Under the pieces are notes generated by a model, which ran no database searches, was not told where the DNA came from, and worked only from the letters and a program-made list of their open reading frames with translations. A stretch of DNA of 64,000 nucleotides from Amborella trichopoda. Its lineage: Eukaryota > Streptophyta > Magnoliopsida > Amborellales > Amborellaceae. The stretch is taken from the NCBI RefSeq assembly GCF_000471905.2, contig NW_006494931.1, positions 5,956,083 to 6,020,082 of the forward strand. Direction: 5' to 3'. Of the stretch, positions 10,993 through 21,659 are shown piece by piece (position 1 is the stretch's first letter; the number at the start of each line of letters is the position of its first letter). A program made the translations under genes and the position numbers.

Positions 10993-11789
10993 AGACCCGT
11001 ATCTTACTCGTTTTGAGTCGGATCGTGCCCAAATTTTGTGAACGTGTTCGTCTCATCAAGACGAGCGTTGTGATATGTGGCATGACCTGTGAAAATACTC
11101 GGGCAGGAAAAAAAACTAGAGAGAAGTTAGCGATTCATGAAAATAGTTGCAAAAAATTCAACGGTAGCATGCCTCTCTCGAGCGGCCATATCACGGTGTT
11201 CGTGTATTCGATCGACGTAAAACTAATTGCATTTTGTGTGTAAGGTCCAAGGTTATGATTGGTCTGAATCCCACATATGATGAACGGTTGGATTCGAAAC
11301 ACGAAGGCTCTGCAGATTTTGGCCTTCGGATTTTAAGATTCCAGTAAAAAACCCAAAAGTTGCAAAATATTTGTTCAGATGCGAAATCGAGCTATGTTTG
11401 TTGCATCATGATTGTGATGGCATGCTCAGTGTAATTAAGTGAAGAAACCAAGGAAAAACATTAAGAAACAATCACACTATCGATCAGAAGTTTTCTAGAT
11501 TTATGCAAATTTCGAGTCGCATGATCGTGGTTCAAAAACGCGATCCATGGCTCGAAGTTGGTATCAAATCAATCATCATGCCGAGCCTGATAAGAAAGCA
11601 ATCATCTTTCGGCCAAACGAATACCGGAGCAACCCCGAATCATCTATGGAAGATCATGCAAGTTCTAGAGCAGCAGTAGGGACTGTTTCGAAATTTTATA
11701 TATTATTAGGCAGGGAAAAAACAGTCTCTTTGCACCTATTTTAATTCAATTAAATTATAATTATTATCAATTAGAATAGTTTTTGGGCA

Positions 11790-11820
11790 TACACTCATGT
11801 TTGGGCCCAATTCTATAAGT
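11790..11820 (+). promoter_or_regulatory. LTR promoter block of Tat copy 1
   Basis: CACTCATGTTTGGGCCCAAT followed by TCTATAAGT. The same block with a TATA box occurs at about 61898-61925 and 57549-57580 (minus), and in a diverged form at 32418-32450 and 51380-51410. Here the box is CTATAAGT. Transcription would start about 30 bp downstream, making nearly all the CT-rich sequence part of the RNA leader. Confidence 0.6.
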
Positions 11821-11959
11821 ACATGTTAAAACAATTGTCAAAGGACGCTTGATTTTTCAATCTCATCAATAAAATTTGAGAGTTTTTACATTAAAATCGT
11901 GGGCACTTCTTGGAGAGAGAGAGAGGAGAGAGAAGAAAAGGGCTGGTACCCCTTGGTGA

Positions 11960-12200
11960 AGGTAACTTTCTCTCTCCTCCTCTAATCTCTCTCTTTCTCT
12001 CTCCTCTCATCTCTCTTTCCCTCTCCTCTCATCTCTCTCTTTCTCTCCCCTCATCTCTCTTTCTCTCTCCTCTCATCTCTCTCTTTCTCTCTCCCCTCGC
12101 CTATCTCTCTCTTTCCTTTTTCTTCTCTGATCTTCTTTATTCAATTTCCTTCTCTCTCCTCTATCTTTCCTTTCTTTTTCCTTCTCTCTATGTTCTCTCT
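11960..12200 (+). repeat. Polypyrimidine CT tract in LTR of copy 1
   Basis: CTCTCTCTTTCTCTC-type runs with almost no purines on the plus strand. Long Ser/Leu/Phe-rich open frames across it are products of the composition and not genes. A similar tract resumes at 13190-13400 after the 57-bp minisatellite. Confidence 0.85.
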
Positions 12201-12335
12201 CTTCTCTATTCATGCGTGGTGGAGCCTATCACCAGGTGTGATGTCTTCCTACTTTTGGGACATGAACAGTGAGCTGGACCTTAACCCGAGTGGTAGGTCG
12301 GGCCTCTTTCAAAGTTCCCTTGTCTCATCCACTGT

Positions 12336-13190
12336 CATGGATGGTGGAAGATCATCGCCGTCCATATTTTCTCTCTCTTCTTGTTCCTCTGTCATGATGA
12401 CGGAAGCTCATGGTTGTCCATGTTTTTTCTCTCTTCTTGTTCCTACGTCATGGACGGTAGAAGCTCATCGTCGTCCATGTTTTATCTCTCTTTTGATTCC
12501 TCTATCATGGACGGCGGAAGCTCATCACCATCTATATTTTCTCTCTTTTGATTCCTCTGTCATGGACGGCAGGAGCTCATCACCATCCATGTTTTCTCTC
12601 TCTTCCGACTCTTATGTCATGGATGGCAGAAGCTCATCGCAGTCCATGTTCTCTCTCTCTTCTGAATCCTCAATCATGGACAGCAGAAGCACATCGCCGT
12701 CCATGTTTTCTCTCTTCTGATTCCTCTATCATGGATGGCGGAGGATCATCGTCATCCATGTTTTCTCTCTCTTTTGACTCCTCTATCATGAATGGCGGAG
12801 GATCATCGTCATCCATGTTTTCTCTCTCTTTTGACTCCTCTATCATGGATGGCGGAGGATCATCGTCATCCATGTTTTCTCTCTCTTCTGACTCTTTCAT
12901 CATGGACGGTGAAAGCTCATCACCGTCCATGTTTTCTCTCTCTTCTGACTCTTTTGTCATGAAAGGCGGAAGCTCATCACCGTGCATATTCTCTCTCTTT
13001 TGACTTTTATGTCATAAACGGTAGAAGCTCATCGTCGTCCATGTGTTCTCTCTCCTCTTAATCCTCTGTCATGAACAACAGAAGCTCATCACCGTCCATG
13101 TTTTTTCTATCTTCTCTCTCCTCTGTCATTGATGACGGAAGCCCATCGTTGTATATGTTCTCTTATATCTTTTCTCTCATCGTCGTCCAT
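12336..13190 (+). repeat. 57-bp hairpin minisatellite in LTR of copy 1
   Basis: Fifteen units: ATG(G) landmarks at 12337, 12394, 12450, 12507, 12562, 12619, 12676, 12731, 12788, 12845, 12902, 12959, 13014, 13071 and 13128. Most steps are 57 bp and a few are 55 or 56. Each unit holds an inverted repeat; at 12901-12931 it is a perfect 12-bp stem (CATGGACGGTGA / TCACCGTCCATG) with a 7-nt loop. A 57-bp step is 19 codons, and long frames stay open on both strands (plus 12548-13003, minus 12987-12670), but the 55-bp steps break the frame, so coding is doubtful. Confidence 0.9.
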
Positions 13191-13400
13191 GTTCCCTTTC
13201 TCTCTTCTCTCTCTCTTTCTTTTTCTTCCTTCTCTTCCTTCTTTCTTTCTTCTTTCCCCTTTTTCTCTTCTTTCTCATTACTCATCTCTTCTTATTTTCC
13301 TCTCTCTCTTTCCTTTGTTTTTCTCACATGCACGACATTGGTAGTACTGTGCATGCCTCTCTTTCTCTCTCTTCTTTCTTCTTTCTCTCTCATTTGACCA

Positions 13401-13740
13401 AGAGAGGTTACGACAAACACTGCCATGGTAGTCTCATCGTCTAGCAATATTGCCACTGAGCCGATCTTAGTTACTGTGCCCGCCTTACTGCCACGATAGG
13501 CTAGCCATTGTGCCAGGCTGATCGATGATCGTTCTGGCATCTAGTAGTATTGTCGTTTTGTTAGTCTAGTTACCGTGCCCATCTTGCTACCACACCGAGT
13601 CAATCACTTGCTGGTCAAGCTGTTGTGTTAGTTTAGTGCCCTAATCAAATTCCTATCTTCTATCTCTTTCTTCTTCTTTCATCTATCCTCTTACACTTTC
13701 TTTTTTTGGATGTGCACGCCCGTGTACATTTGCTCAAAGA
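13401..13740. other. LTR segment between CT tract and conserved tail
   Basis: No gene seen. It contains a loose repeat of GCCACTGAGCC / TTACTGTGCCC-type phrases (13450-13600) and ends in another short CT tract. The conserved LTR tail follows from about 13740 (GTGTGTGATTGCAGAAACAG), matching 35300 and the reverse complement of 53750. Confidence 0.5.
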
Positions 13741-14079
13741 CAAGGTGGGGTCCCTTTGGCCTACTTGTCTTGTAAAATTAACCATGTGTGTGTGATTGCA
13801 GAAACAGGAGAGTACAGACCAAGGGAGGCAATTTCGAACCAATTGTAAGACTGGGGGGCTTTCGTGATCTAAGAGGGCACCCACGCGAGCCAGCCCAAGT
13901 AAGTCTCGAACCCACCTTAAATTACTCTCTCATCAGTTGGTATACCTTCCCTTGCTCTTGAGCAAGGTTCTTGAGAGAGCGATCTCAAGTCTCGAATTCT
14001 CTTGAAACTCGAGACATGTGCCACCAGGTCATCCCAACTAGGAGGGTGAGATTGAGGCACCTAACCAGAGCCCAAAGAG

Positions 14080-15545
14080 ATGGTGTGCCTTAGTGTAGTG
14101 TTGACCCAAAGAGAGGATGAACTTCAAGCATAGGTTGCCAAGCTTGAGGTGTTAAGAGTGGCCCAAGCAACTCCCAGTCCCGGCGTCCCTTCAGGGCAGC
14201 AGTCATCAAACCCGGTCATGGAGAACTGGTCGACCCATGAGCCTATGATGCACCAACCTCCGCCCCAAGCCAATATTGCCATGACCATAGAAACGGTTCG
14301 TCATCTAGTGATAGAAAATTTGTGATCACTGCACCTCCTGGGTATATAGTCTATAGACACTTACAAAAGACCATACTCGGCATATGTTGATGAAGTACCA
14401 TATCCTTTGGGGTATCAACCCCCAAGTTTCCAATGTTTGACGAGCAAGGCTCACCTCATCGATATTTGGCTCACTTTGTATTAGTGTGCATGGATACAGT
14501 GAATAATGGGAACCTTTTGATGTGGCAATTCGTACAATCATTGTTAGGAGCAGCCTTTGCTAGGTACTCTACCTCCTGAAACCATATTTACATGGAAGCA
14601 AATGCAAGAGGAATTTTTGGCATGATTTCACAACACATAAAGTGACGTTCACTTGTCTGAACTCAATGTAAAGCAAAGGGACCACAAAACCATGTAGCAA
14701 TATATTACCCAGTGGAGGGACCTCAGTATAAGATAGGTGAATCCGCTTCTTGAGTCTCAAGAGGTGCTCATGTGCATAAAAAACATGAGACCCGAGATCA
14801 CAATACCCCTACACACTTCCAGTCCTTGGAGTTTCAGTGACCTGGTGACCAATGTCGTAAATCTCAAAAGTCTTTTGGAAGGTTTCGATCTTGACTTGAA
14901 ACCGATGACCATTAGAAGAGATGTAGATAAGGCCAAAACATCTATGACTACCTCTGTGATCACCCAAGCGAGGAGAGGAAAGAATTAGCCGCTCTAAAAA
15001 ACAACGAGTCTCCGCAGTCGTTAGGCTGAGGGCGAGGAGGACAAAGAGGAAGAAGAGGCAGATTTCATGGACGTATCGACAAGGAGTATTCTTTCGCGAG
15101 GGACCAAGTCCCCGAATTACTAAAGAACCTCTTAGCAGCTGGAACCATTACGCTTCCTCTACCAAAATATCCTGATCAAGTTCGCTAAACAGATCGACCC
15201 GATTACTGCGTGTGCCACCAGATGGTAGGACACGCGGTAAAGGATTGCTTTCTTTTGAAGGATATCATCGAAAATCTCAACAAGGAAGGAAATCTCAAAT
15301 TAGATGAGCAAGAAACATCAGCTGCCGAAAATGTAACGACCAATATGGTGTCCTTTGTGATCAATGAAATCGAGCCCTCACCAGCAAAGAAGGGCCCCTT
15401 ATATCAAGAGTCTTTCAGTTTCGATAAGGCCATGGTACCATACATATACAACCAACTCCTCATTGTGGGACTCATCACCCTTTTGAAAAGAAGGAGGACG
15501 TCAAGAAGGAAACCTTCTCCGAGGGGAACTCCTTATTATTGATAC
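14080..15545 (+). pseudogene. gag: gag of Tat copy 1 (degenerate)
   Basis: Capsid polyprotein remnant of a Tat/Ogre-type element. The core is readable in pieces: a Q-F-V-Q-S-L-type block near 14520, TLPPETIFTWKQMQEEFLA at about 14560-14617, QWRDLS, then EVLMCIKNMRPEITIPLHTS and WSFSDLVTNVVNLKSLLEGF at 14763-14888. A zinc-knuckle-like motif follows at 15210-15290: CHQMVGHAVKDCFLLKDIIE, the pattern seen at the end of Tat gag. Stops and frameshifts are frequent. The same arrangement recurs in copy 2 at 37523-38540. Confidence 0.8.
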
Positions 15546-16500
15546 CACGAGTCTCATACTCACAGGTTGGTAGATAGTTAGCCTGTGAAGGATCTAATTC
15601 AAGAACAAATAAATGAGGGGACTATAGTCATGAATATTGCCCCCCTTAAATACCGAATCCACCAGGTCCCCATATTGAAAAAGGTGGAAGGGTGCCCTTC
15701 ACCCAGAACTCTTCGAGCTATGCTACTCTCTAGGACCCTTAACTCTTTAGTTGATACCAAGGAAGTTTTGGATCATGGCTGGAGCACTTATGTGAGTTGT
15801 AGTGAAAAGAAATGGATGTAGGCAGAGGCTGTGAAAAAGGTTGGGTTAGACGCAATAGAAACGACACTATCACAAGTAAAGATTGTCACGGAAGCTCCTC
15901 CCTTGTCTCAAGGTGTTACATAACGGGGTAGAAAACGAACAAAGAAAGGAGGTAGTGGAGGTTCCTAGTCAACTTTCCTAGCATATCCTACCTTGAACGA
16001 TTTCATGCTTAGACCGCTGATAATGAATGATCTTCATGAACAAGGGATGACAGGTGAAGCCTCTATTGAAACGAACTCTCACATGACTTGGGTCGTCGAA
16101 GCTGATTTTGAGCCCCAAGCTATACAGTTTGAATTAAGGTCCATCGAGAGAACTACAAAGATCAAACCTCCTAAAGACGTCACACTCAAGAAAGTGATGC
16201 CTGTGGCAGAGGCACTAGATGAAACATCAAACGCTACTAATCAGTCAAAACAATTGGTGGATGGGAAGTCTGATGAATATAACGTGGCTTCTCATTTAAA
16301 AAGAATCCATGTTGCTGTAAGCATCTATGATGCACTCATGCTTTTGAAAGAACTTCAAGCTGCCCTTATACAAGACCTTTCGTCTCTCGAAGAATTCCAA
16401 GCTGAAGTAGATCAGGTTGAACGTGACCCAGCAGTTCTACTTGATGTCATGCTGATCACCTTCTCTGATGTGAATATGTAGTTGGGGGAGAAGCCTCATA
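15546..16500 (+). pseudogene. gag-protease linker of Tat copy 1
   Basis: The longest open piece is 15993-16481 (162 codons). Its end, HLKRIHVAVSIYDALMLLKE then LQAALIQDLSSLEEFQAEVD, matches the conserved helical lead-in to protease in Tat elements (H-L-K-R-I-P, S-V-Y-D-A-L). The earlier part (15585-15821, VKDLIQEQINEGTIV) has no domain that I recognise. Function is structural or linker by position only. Confidence 0.65.
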
Positions 16501-16504
16501 ACCG

Positions 16505-16895
16505 TCCCTTGATGGTCAACGAGATCCGACACAGCATTCACGTCAATCTGATAATGATCGATGGAGGATCATCCGTGAACTTTCTTCCTTTGAGAACACT
16601 GAAGTCCGTGGGAATGGATGTCAAAAACCTGCAAGAAGTAATATGGTAATTCAGGGTTTCAATCAGGCTACCTAGCAAGGTATGGGGAGTATCAGATTGA
16701 AACTCAGTAATGGAGAATTGGAGGCATACATGACATTTCAAGTCATTAAAACTAAAGCTTCCTATAATGTGTTGTTAAGACGCCCTCAGTTGCACGACAA
16801 CAACATATCTCGACCATCCATCAATGTTTCAAGTATTTTTATAAAGAAAAGCAGCATACGATCTATACAGATCGAAAACAGTTTACTAAGGTAGA
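16505..16895 (+). pseudogene. Aspartic protease of Tat copy 1
   Basis: LIMIDGGSSVNFLPLRTLKS (about 16550-16610) is the retropepsin active site, with D-G-G-S rather than D-T-G or D-S-G, followed by the Tat-typical N-x-L-P-L-R-T-L. After a frameshift near 16650 the C-terminal part reads YMTFQVIKTKASYNVLLRRP and then QLHDN (about 16730-16800), the usual Tat protease end. Whether Gly beside the Asp is original or a mutation cannot be told from one copy. Confidence 0.8.
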
Positions 16896-17535
16896 ATATC
16901 ATTAAGTAGATTCCAAATTCTACAATCTCGAGTATCCAGATCCTTAATCTGCCAGAGGATCACAGAGTGAAAGTGATTTCGATGGAGATCATGTGATAGG
17001 GAAAGCCTTGATTAATCATTAAAAGGTCTGGATATTGAAGAAGGAGTCAGTCCACTCACTAATATCGTCCTTGTAATGTTGATCGAGATATGTTGTACCA
17101 TGTTGGAGACGTTGTGATCAGCTCACTCCTGAAAGTGAAATTCAAGGAGGGATGACAAGAAGTGCAAAAGACTCTTCCCTTGAAAGATGGAGCCTCCAAC
17201 TGGCAATGGAAGTTATGTAACCCATCGTCCCATTGGATTATGAGGAATATAAACTATGACCCATCTACCAACCAAGGTTTGAATGACGAAAAGGGGATGA
17301 TAGCGCCCTTTTAGGTAATTGAAAGTGTGTCTAGTAGGATACACCCTGACTCTCGAGACTGGCTCAAAGAATGTGTATAAGAGAAAATGGATGATCAAAT
17401 GCACCATGACATCTGTAAGAAGCCATGACAGCAGAGACTCAGATGGTGAAAGTGAGATGGAGCCCGGCCCGCGACAATTGGAAGATGGAGGCCAGGCCAC
17501 AATCGACAAGTTAATGAGCTAGGGGAGGAAGGAGA
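16896..17535 (+). other. Protease-RT linker of Tat copy 1
   Basis: Heavily mutated. Only PRQLEDGGQATIDKL at about 17468-17515 is recognisable; it corresponds to EDGGQATTNDL in copy 2 (about 40265). Both lie just before RT in the Tat family. The rest holds no domain that I can see. Confidence 0.6.
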
Positions 17536-17539
17536 TCAC

Positions 17540-18480
17540 AAGCCCACATTTCTAAGTTCGTCCCTAGACTTAGAGGAAAGAAAGCAATACATCAATTTCC
17601 TCCGCCTTAAGCGAGACATCTTTGCATCAAATTACCATGAGATGCCCAGAGTGGACCACACAATGGTGACTCATAAGCTTCTCGTCGATCCCCACATCAA
17701 ATCGATAAAGCAGCTTCAAAGGAAGTTTCATCCGAACATAGTGCATTAGATTGAAGGTAAAGTAAACAAATTGGTTAAAGTTTGGTTTATCAGGGAGGTG
17801 ATATACCCTAAGTGGCTTTCCAACATCATGCTAGTTAAGAAAAAAAATGGACAGATAAGGGTATGCATTGACTTCTGCTGCCTCAATTCGGCTTGTCCCA
17901 AGGATGACTTTCCCTTGCCCTTACCAAAATCAGGGTCGATTCAATTGTAGCCAGCGAGGCCTTTTCGTTTATGGATGGGTACTCCAGCTACAATCAGATT
18001 AGGGTAGCCCCTGAAAATGAGGAGTTGACAGCCTTCAGGACTATAAAGAAAATGTATTGTTATAAGGTGATGCCCTACAGATTGAAGAATGACGATGCCA
18101 CTTATCAGTGTGTCTTGACAATCATATTCGAAGATATTCTCCATGATGTCGTGAAGTGTTATGTCGATGACTTAATTGTCAAATCAAGAGATCAATCCAC
18201 ACACCTCACAGATCTGGAAGCCGTGTTTAAGAGATTGAGGAAACATCATCCAAAGATGAATCCTTTGAAGTGTGCCTTCGAGGTAAAATCTGGGAAATTC
18301 CTAGGTTTCAGTGTGAGACATTGAGGGATGGAGATAGACCCTATGAATATACGTGCCATCCAAGAGATGCCCTCACCAAAGAACCTGCGAGAGCTGAAAT
18401 CTCTCCAAGGATATTTGACGTACATCCGAAGGTCCATATCTAACCTTTCAGGGCGTTGCAAACCCTTTTCCTGACTCATG
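17540..18480 (+). pseudogene. Reverse transcriptase of Tat copy 1
   Basis: RT domain of Tat type: KRDIFASNYHEMPRVD, the fingers block WLSNIMLVKKKNGQIRVCID, CPKDDFPLPLPK, AFSFMDGYSSYNQIRVAPEN, a Y-K-V-M-P-Y-R-L block, then the catalytic YVDD intact at 18160-18171. KMNPLKCAFEVKSGKFLGF and LRELKSLQGYLTYIRR follow. There are stops near 17746, 17947 and 18322 and a frameshift near 17950. The polymerase signature survives but the frame does not. Confidence 0.9.
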
Positions 18481-18484
18481 AAGA

Positions 18485-19395
18485 AAGAGGCCCCTTTTGA
18501 ATGGGATGAATACTATTAGAATGCCTTCCAAGATATTAAGGATTATCTATTGAATCCACCGGTTCTCACGACTCCTATACCTGACAAGCCACTCATCTTG
18601 TGTGTAATGACTTTAGAAGGATCCCAACAAAATGATGAAGGAAAAGAAGTAGCATTGTACTACTTATGCCACATTATGATGCCAGCTGAATATAATTACA
18701 CCCCCATTGAAAAGATGTGCTTTGCACTAGTGTTCGCAGCCCAAAACCTGCAGCACTATCTCTTGGCACACCGAGTACAGTTGATATCTCGAGACGACCC
18801 AATCAAATAACTGATGGCAAGGCATGTTCTCTCGAGACAATTAGATAAGTGGGCATTATTCCTCATGGAGTTCGACATTACTTATGGCTAGCAGATTTCC
18901 TGGCTACTCATTCCTTACCTGAAGGGTCACCCTTGAATGAACAGTTGCCCAATGAGGAAGTTATGCGCACAAACGAGCTTGCGCCATAGAAATGTTCTTT
19001 GATAGTGCTTCCTAAGCAAAAGGCGTCGGAGCAAGTGTGTTATTCGTCACACCCTATATGGGACTTTTGTTGTATTCCTTCTCATTAAATGAGATGTATT
19101 CAAATAATGAGGTCGAATATCAAGAGTTGATCATTGGTCTATATATGACACTAAAGATGGACTCCCAACATTTTCAGTGACTCCCAACTAATAGTCCAGT
19201 AGTTTAAAGGGCTATACGAGGTCTGTAAGGATGAGCTCAAGCCATACTACAATACTACAAGGTATCTCCTTAGGAAGATGGATGAGGTCACTCTGACTCA
19301 TATCCCCCTAAGGATCAAATGTTCAGTCCAACTCATTAGCTAAGCTTGGGGCTGCCATGACCATCGCGCCTGGGGTTCAACAATGGAAATCCATC
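18485..19395 (+). pseudogene. RNase H region (two domains) of Tat copy 1
   Basis: The first RNase H is present as YNYTPIEKMCFALVFAAQNL (18690-18750) and HYLLAHRVQLISRDDPIK. The second, plant-Tat-specific RNase H is very decayed (18930-19350): DSQLIVQ-stop-FKGLYEVCKDELKP, the D-S-E-L-V-I helix of the family, and TLTHIPL, then a frameshift. A dual RNase H is a hallmark of the Tat/Ogre lineage and supports the assignment. Confidence 0.75.
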
Positions 19396-19544
19396 CCCAT
19401 GATGTAAGGAGAAGACCTTAATGATTAAGAGAACTTATGGGCAAAGTTTTCTTTGTACCCTCAAGGGGCTATGAGGAAACTAATAGAAGAACCTACTCTG
19501 GGTGATATTATTGCCATAGTAAGAGCACCCAAACCAGATTGACA

Positions 19545-20812
19545 CCACCTTTCTTGGAATAACTGGTTCATGGACAACTCCCTGAAACTAAGAAGGATAG
19601 GCTAGCCCTTAAAAGGAGAGACACGAGATTTACTCTTCTTAATGACCACCTATACAGGAGTTCATACGATGGAATGTTGTTAAGAAGCCTCTGACATGAA
19701 GAGGGACAAATGACGTTAAAAGACGTGCATGGTGGGGTATGAGGCATGCACCAGGCTGGGCCCAAATTATTCTATCAATTACACCAATAGGGTATTTCTA
19801 GCCCATTATGGCAAGGGATGAATTCACATATCGAAAAAGGTGTCACGCATGTCGAGTACATGCAGACTATATTCACCAATCGTTAGAGCCATTGCATCTG
19901 ATTGTTATGACTTGGTCCTTCCCTCAATGGGGAGTGGATATTGTGGTACCCATTACCGTAGCCTCAGCAAATGACCATCTCTATATATTGGTAGCTACTG
20001 ACTATTTCTCAAAATGGGTTGAAGTCATCCCTCTTCAAAGAGTAACTGGTAAAATGGTGGCTAACTTTGTTCACCACCAGATTGTGTATCGATTTGGGGT
20101 ACCAGGTAGAATTATATCAAAAAATGGATCTCCATTCAAGAACGAACGATCACATTTATTAATTGACTACTCAATTTAATATTGATTGTAGATACTCATC
20201 CATGTACACCCCAAGGGCTAATGGATAAGCCGAGGCCTTTAATAAGAGCCTTTGCAATGTATTGAAGAAGAACGTGAAAAAGAGCCAATGCAATTGAAAC
20301 GAGAGACTTCCCGAGGCCCTTCAGGCATATCGGACAACAAGGAACCAGTCTTACCTCTGGAAGTTCAGATACCCTCTTTAAGGGTAACAGTCTCCATATT
20401 CGTTGGTATATGGGGCGGAAGCAGTCTTACCGTTGGAAGTTCAGATACCCTCTTTAAGGGTAGTTTTCCATTACGGGCTAATCGACGATGAACAAGGCAA
20501 ACTTCGACACAACGAGTTGAACGCCCTTGACAAAAAGTGACTCGTGGCTCAACAAAAGCTAGAAGTCTACCCAGCAAGGATAAGTTGAGCCTTTGCCAAA
20601 AGGGTAAGGTTGGGGTCATTCAAACCAGGCAATTTGGTTTTGGCCATAAGATGCCCTATTGGGGCATCTCAATCTAAATTTCAGCCCAAATGGGATGGAC
20701 CATAAGTTATTAAGAAGGCATACTCTACTGGGGCATACCTCCTCTGCAGCAAAACAGGAGAGGATGTCATGCCTGCTATTAATGGAAGGTATTTGAAGAA
20801 ATATTATCCTTG
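19545..20812 (+). pseudogene. Integrase of Tat copy 1 and pol end
   Basis: The core is readable at 19808-20150: KRCHACRVHADYIHQSLEPL (end of the zinc region), FPQWGVDIVVPI with the first catalytic Asp, DYFSKWVEVIPLQ, then RIISKNGSP, where the second catalytic Asp (normally I-S-D-N-G) is Lys. Later pieces: DFPRPFRH and LPLEVQIPSLRVTV. The last residues read NGRYLKKYYP before TGA at 20810-20812, the standard Tat pol end. A tandem duplication of about 76 bp interrupts the C-terminal part. Confidence 0.8.
20345..20462 (+). repeat. 76-bp tandem duplication within integrase of copy 1
   Basis: GGAAGTTCAGATACCCTCTT followed by TAAGGGTA occurs at about 20359 and again at about 20435, each preceded by CAGTCTTACC. 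The normal family order here is a single V-L-P-L-E-V-Q-I-P-S-L-R-V, as in copies 2 and 3, so the second copy is a local duplication. Confidence 0.8.
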
Positions 20813-21190
20813 AAAAATAATATAGTCCATGATGTATGACTCTAAATTGCATATCACCTAGTCTGAACTATCTAGCACACAACATGTCTTTTTGTGACTA
20901 TCTAGCACACAACATGTCTTTTTGTGACTTGTCAAGACTAGGTATTGATATTGTAGAATATCTGCAGCAAGATAGTCCACATCTCCTGACTATAAACTAT
21001 AAACTAATTTAAATTACAGTCCATTGGTTTGACCCTTAACTACCATTTATATAATCCTAGAATGTAACTTTAAGGGTCTCACCCATAGTCCATGAGTTAT
21101 GACTTTAAAATATTTATCGGTCCAGGATGCAGACCCTAAAAGGCCTATCAATAGGTCAAGTACGTATGACCTAAACAATCAACATATAGT
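20813..21190 (+). other. Start of post-pol region, copies of the 28-nt motif
   Basis: Just after the pol stop, AGTCCATGATGTATGACTCT then AAATTGCA (20823-20850), with further versions at about 21018 and 21086. The motif is shared with copy 2 (42882) and, in reverse complement, with the minus element (59853-59880). A 30-bp unit (ACTATCTAGCACACAACATG then TCTTTTTGTG) is tandemly duplicated at 20867-20926. No coding. Confidence 0.7.
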
Positions 21191-21600
21191 ATAGTCCTTC
21201 CTGTATGACTCGAAACTACAATACATCCTTAGGGTCTTAGGACTCTAAGCATTGGGCCACTCGTACCCTTTTCATTTAGGAATAAGGAAGGCTCAAATAT
21301 ATAGTCCTTCTTGTACAACTTTAAACTATAGTAATCTCTTGGAGTCTTAGGAATCTAAGCATTGGCCACCCATACTTTTTTATAAGAGTTAGGAATGCCT
21401 TTCACATAGTCCTTTATGTACAACTCTAAACTACAATACTCTCTTGGAGTCTTAGGACTCTGAGCATTGAGCCACTCATACTCTTGAATGAAGAAGTTAG
21501 GAAGGCTTTTCACAGAAGTCCTCCCGAATGACTTTAAACCACGCTACCCTTTTAAGGTCCTAAAGGTCACAAGCACCAGGCTTCCCATACTCCCTTTGTG
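21190..21600. repeat. 105-110 bp minisatellite after pol of copy 1
   Basis: AGTCC landmarks at 21193, 21303, 21408 and 21517 give steps of 110, 105 and 109 bp. Each unit begins with the post-pol motif (AGTCCTTCTTGTACAACTTT then AAACTA) and contains GGAGTCTTAGGACTC, a 5-bp stem with a 4-nt loop. Four units, clearly diverged. Confidence 0.8.
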
Positions 21601-21659
21601 AATGATACAAGAAGCTTGGATATGCCTTTTCAGGCCTACTTCGAAGGATGCAGGGATGC

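Larger units (their letters stand above)
10991..14068 (+). mobile_element. 5'-truncated LTR of Tat copy 1
   Basis: From about 10991 the sequence aligns with the plus-strand LTR at 61081 onward and with the reverse complement of the LTR ending at 58808; a shared block is CCAAATTTTGTGAACGTGTT followed by CGTCT. Compared with the LTR starting at 60683, about 400 bp of the 5' end is absent. After the promoter come CT-rich sequence, a 57-bp minisatellite and the family tail GAGGCACCTAACCA ending at 14068. No good primer-binding site follows (GAGCCCAAAGAG instead of the TGGCGACTCC seen in copy 2). Confidence 0.75.

Noticed and set aside
12190-13003. Plus-strand frames of 151-176 codons with 19-residue repeats
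   Set aside because: Translation of the 57-bp minisatellite; 55-bp steps shift the frame, the opposite strand is equally open, and the array is inside an LTR leader.
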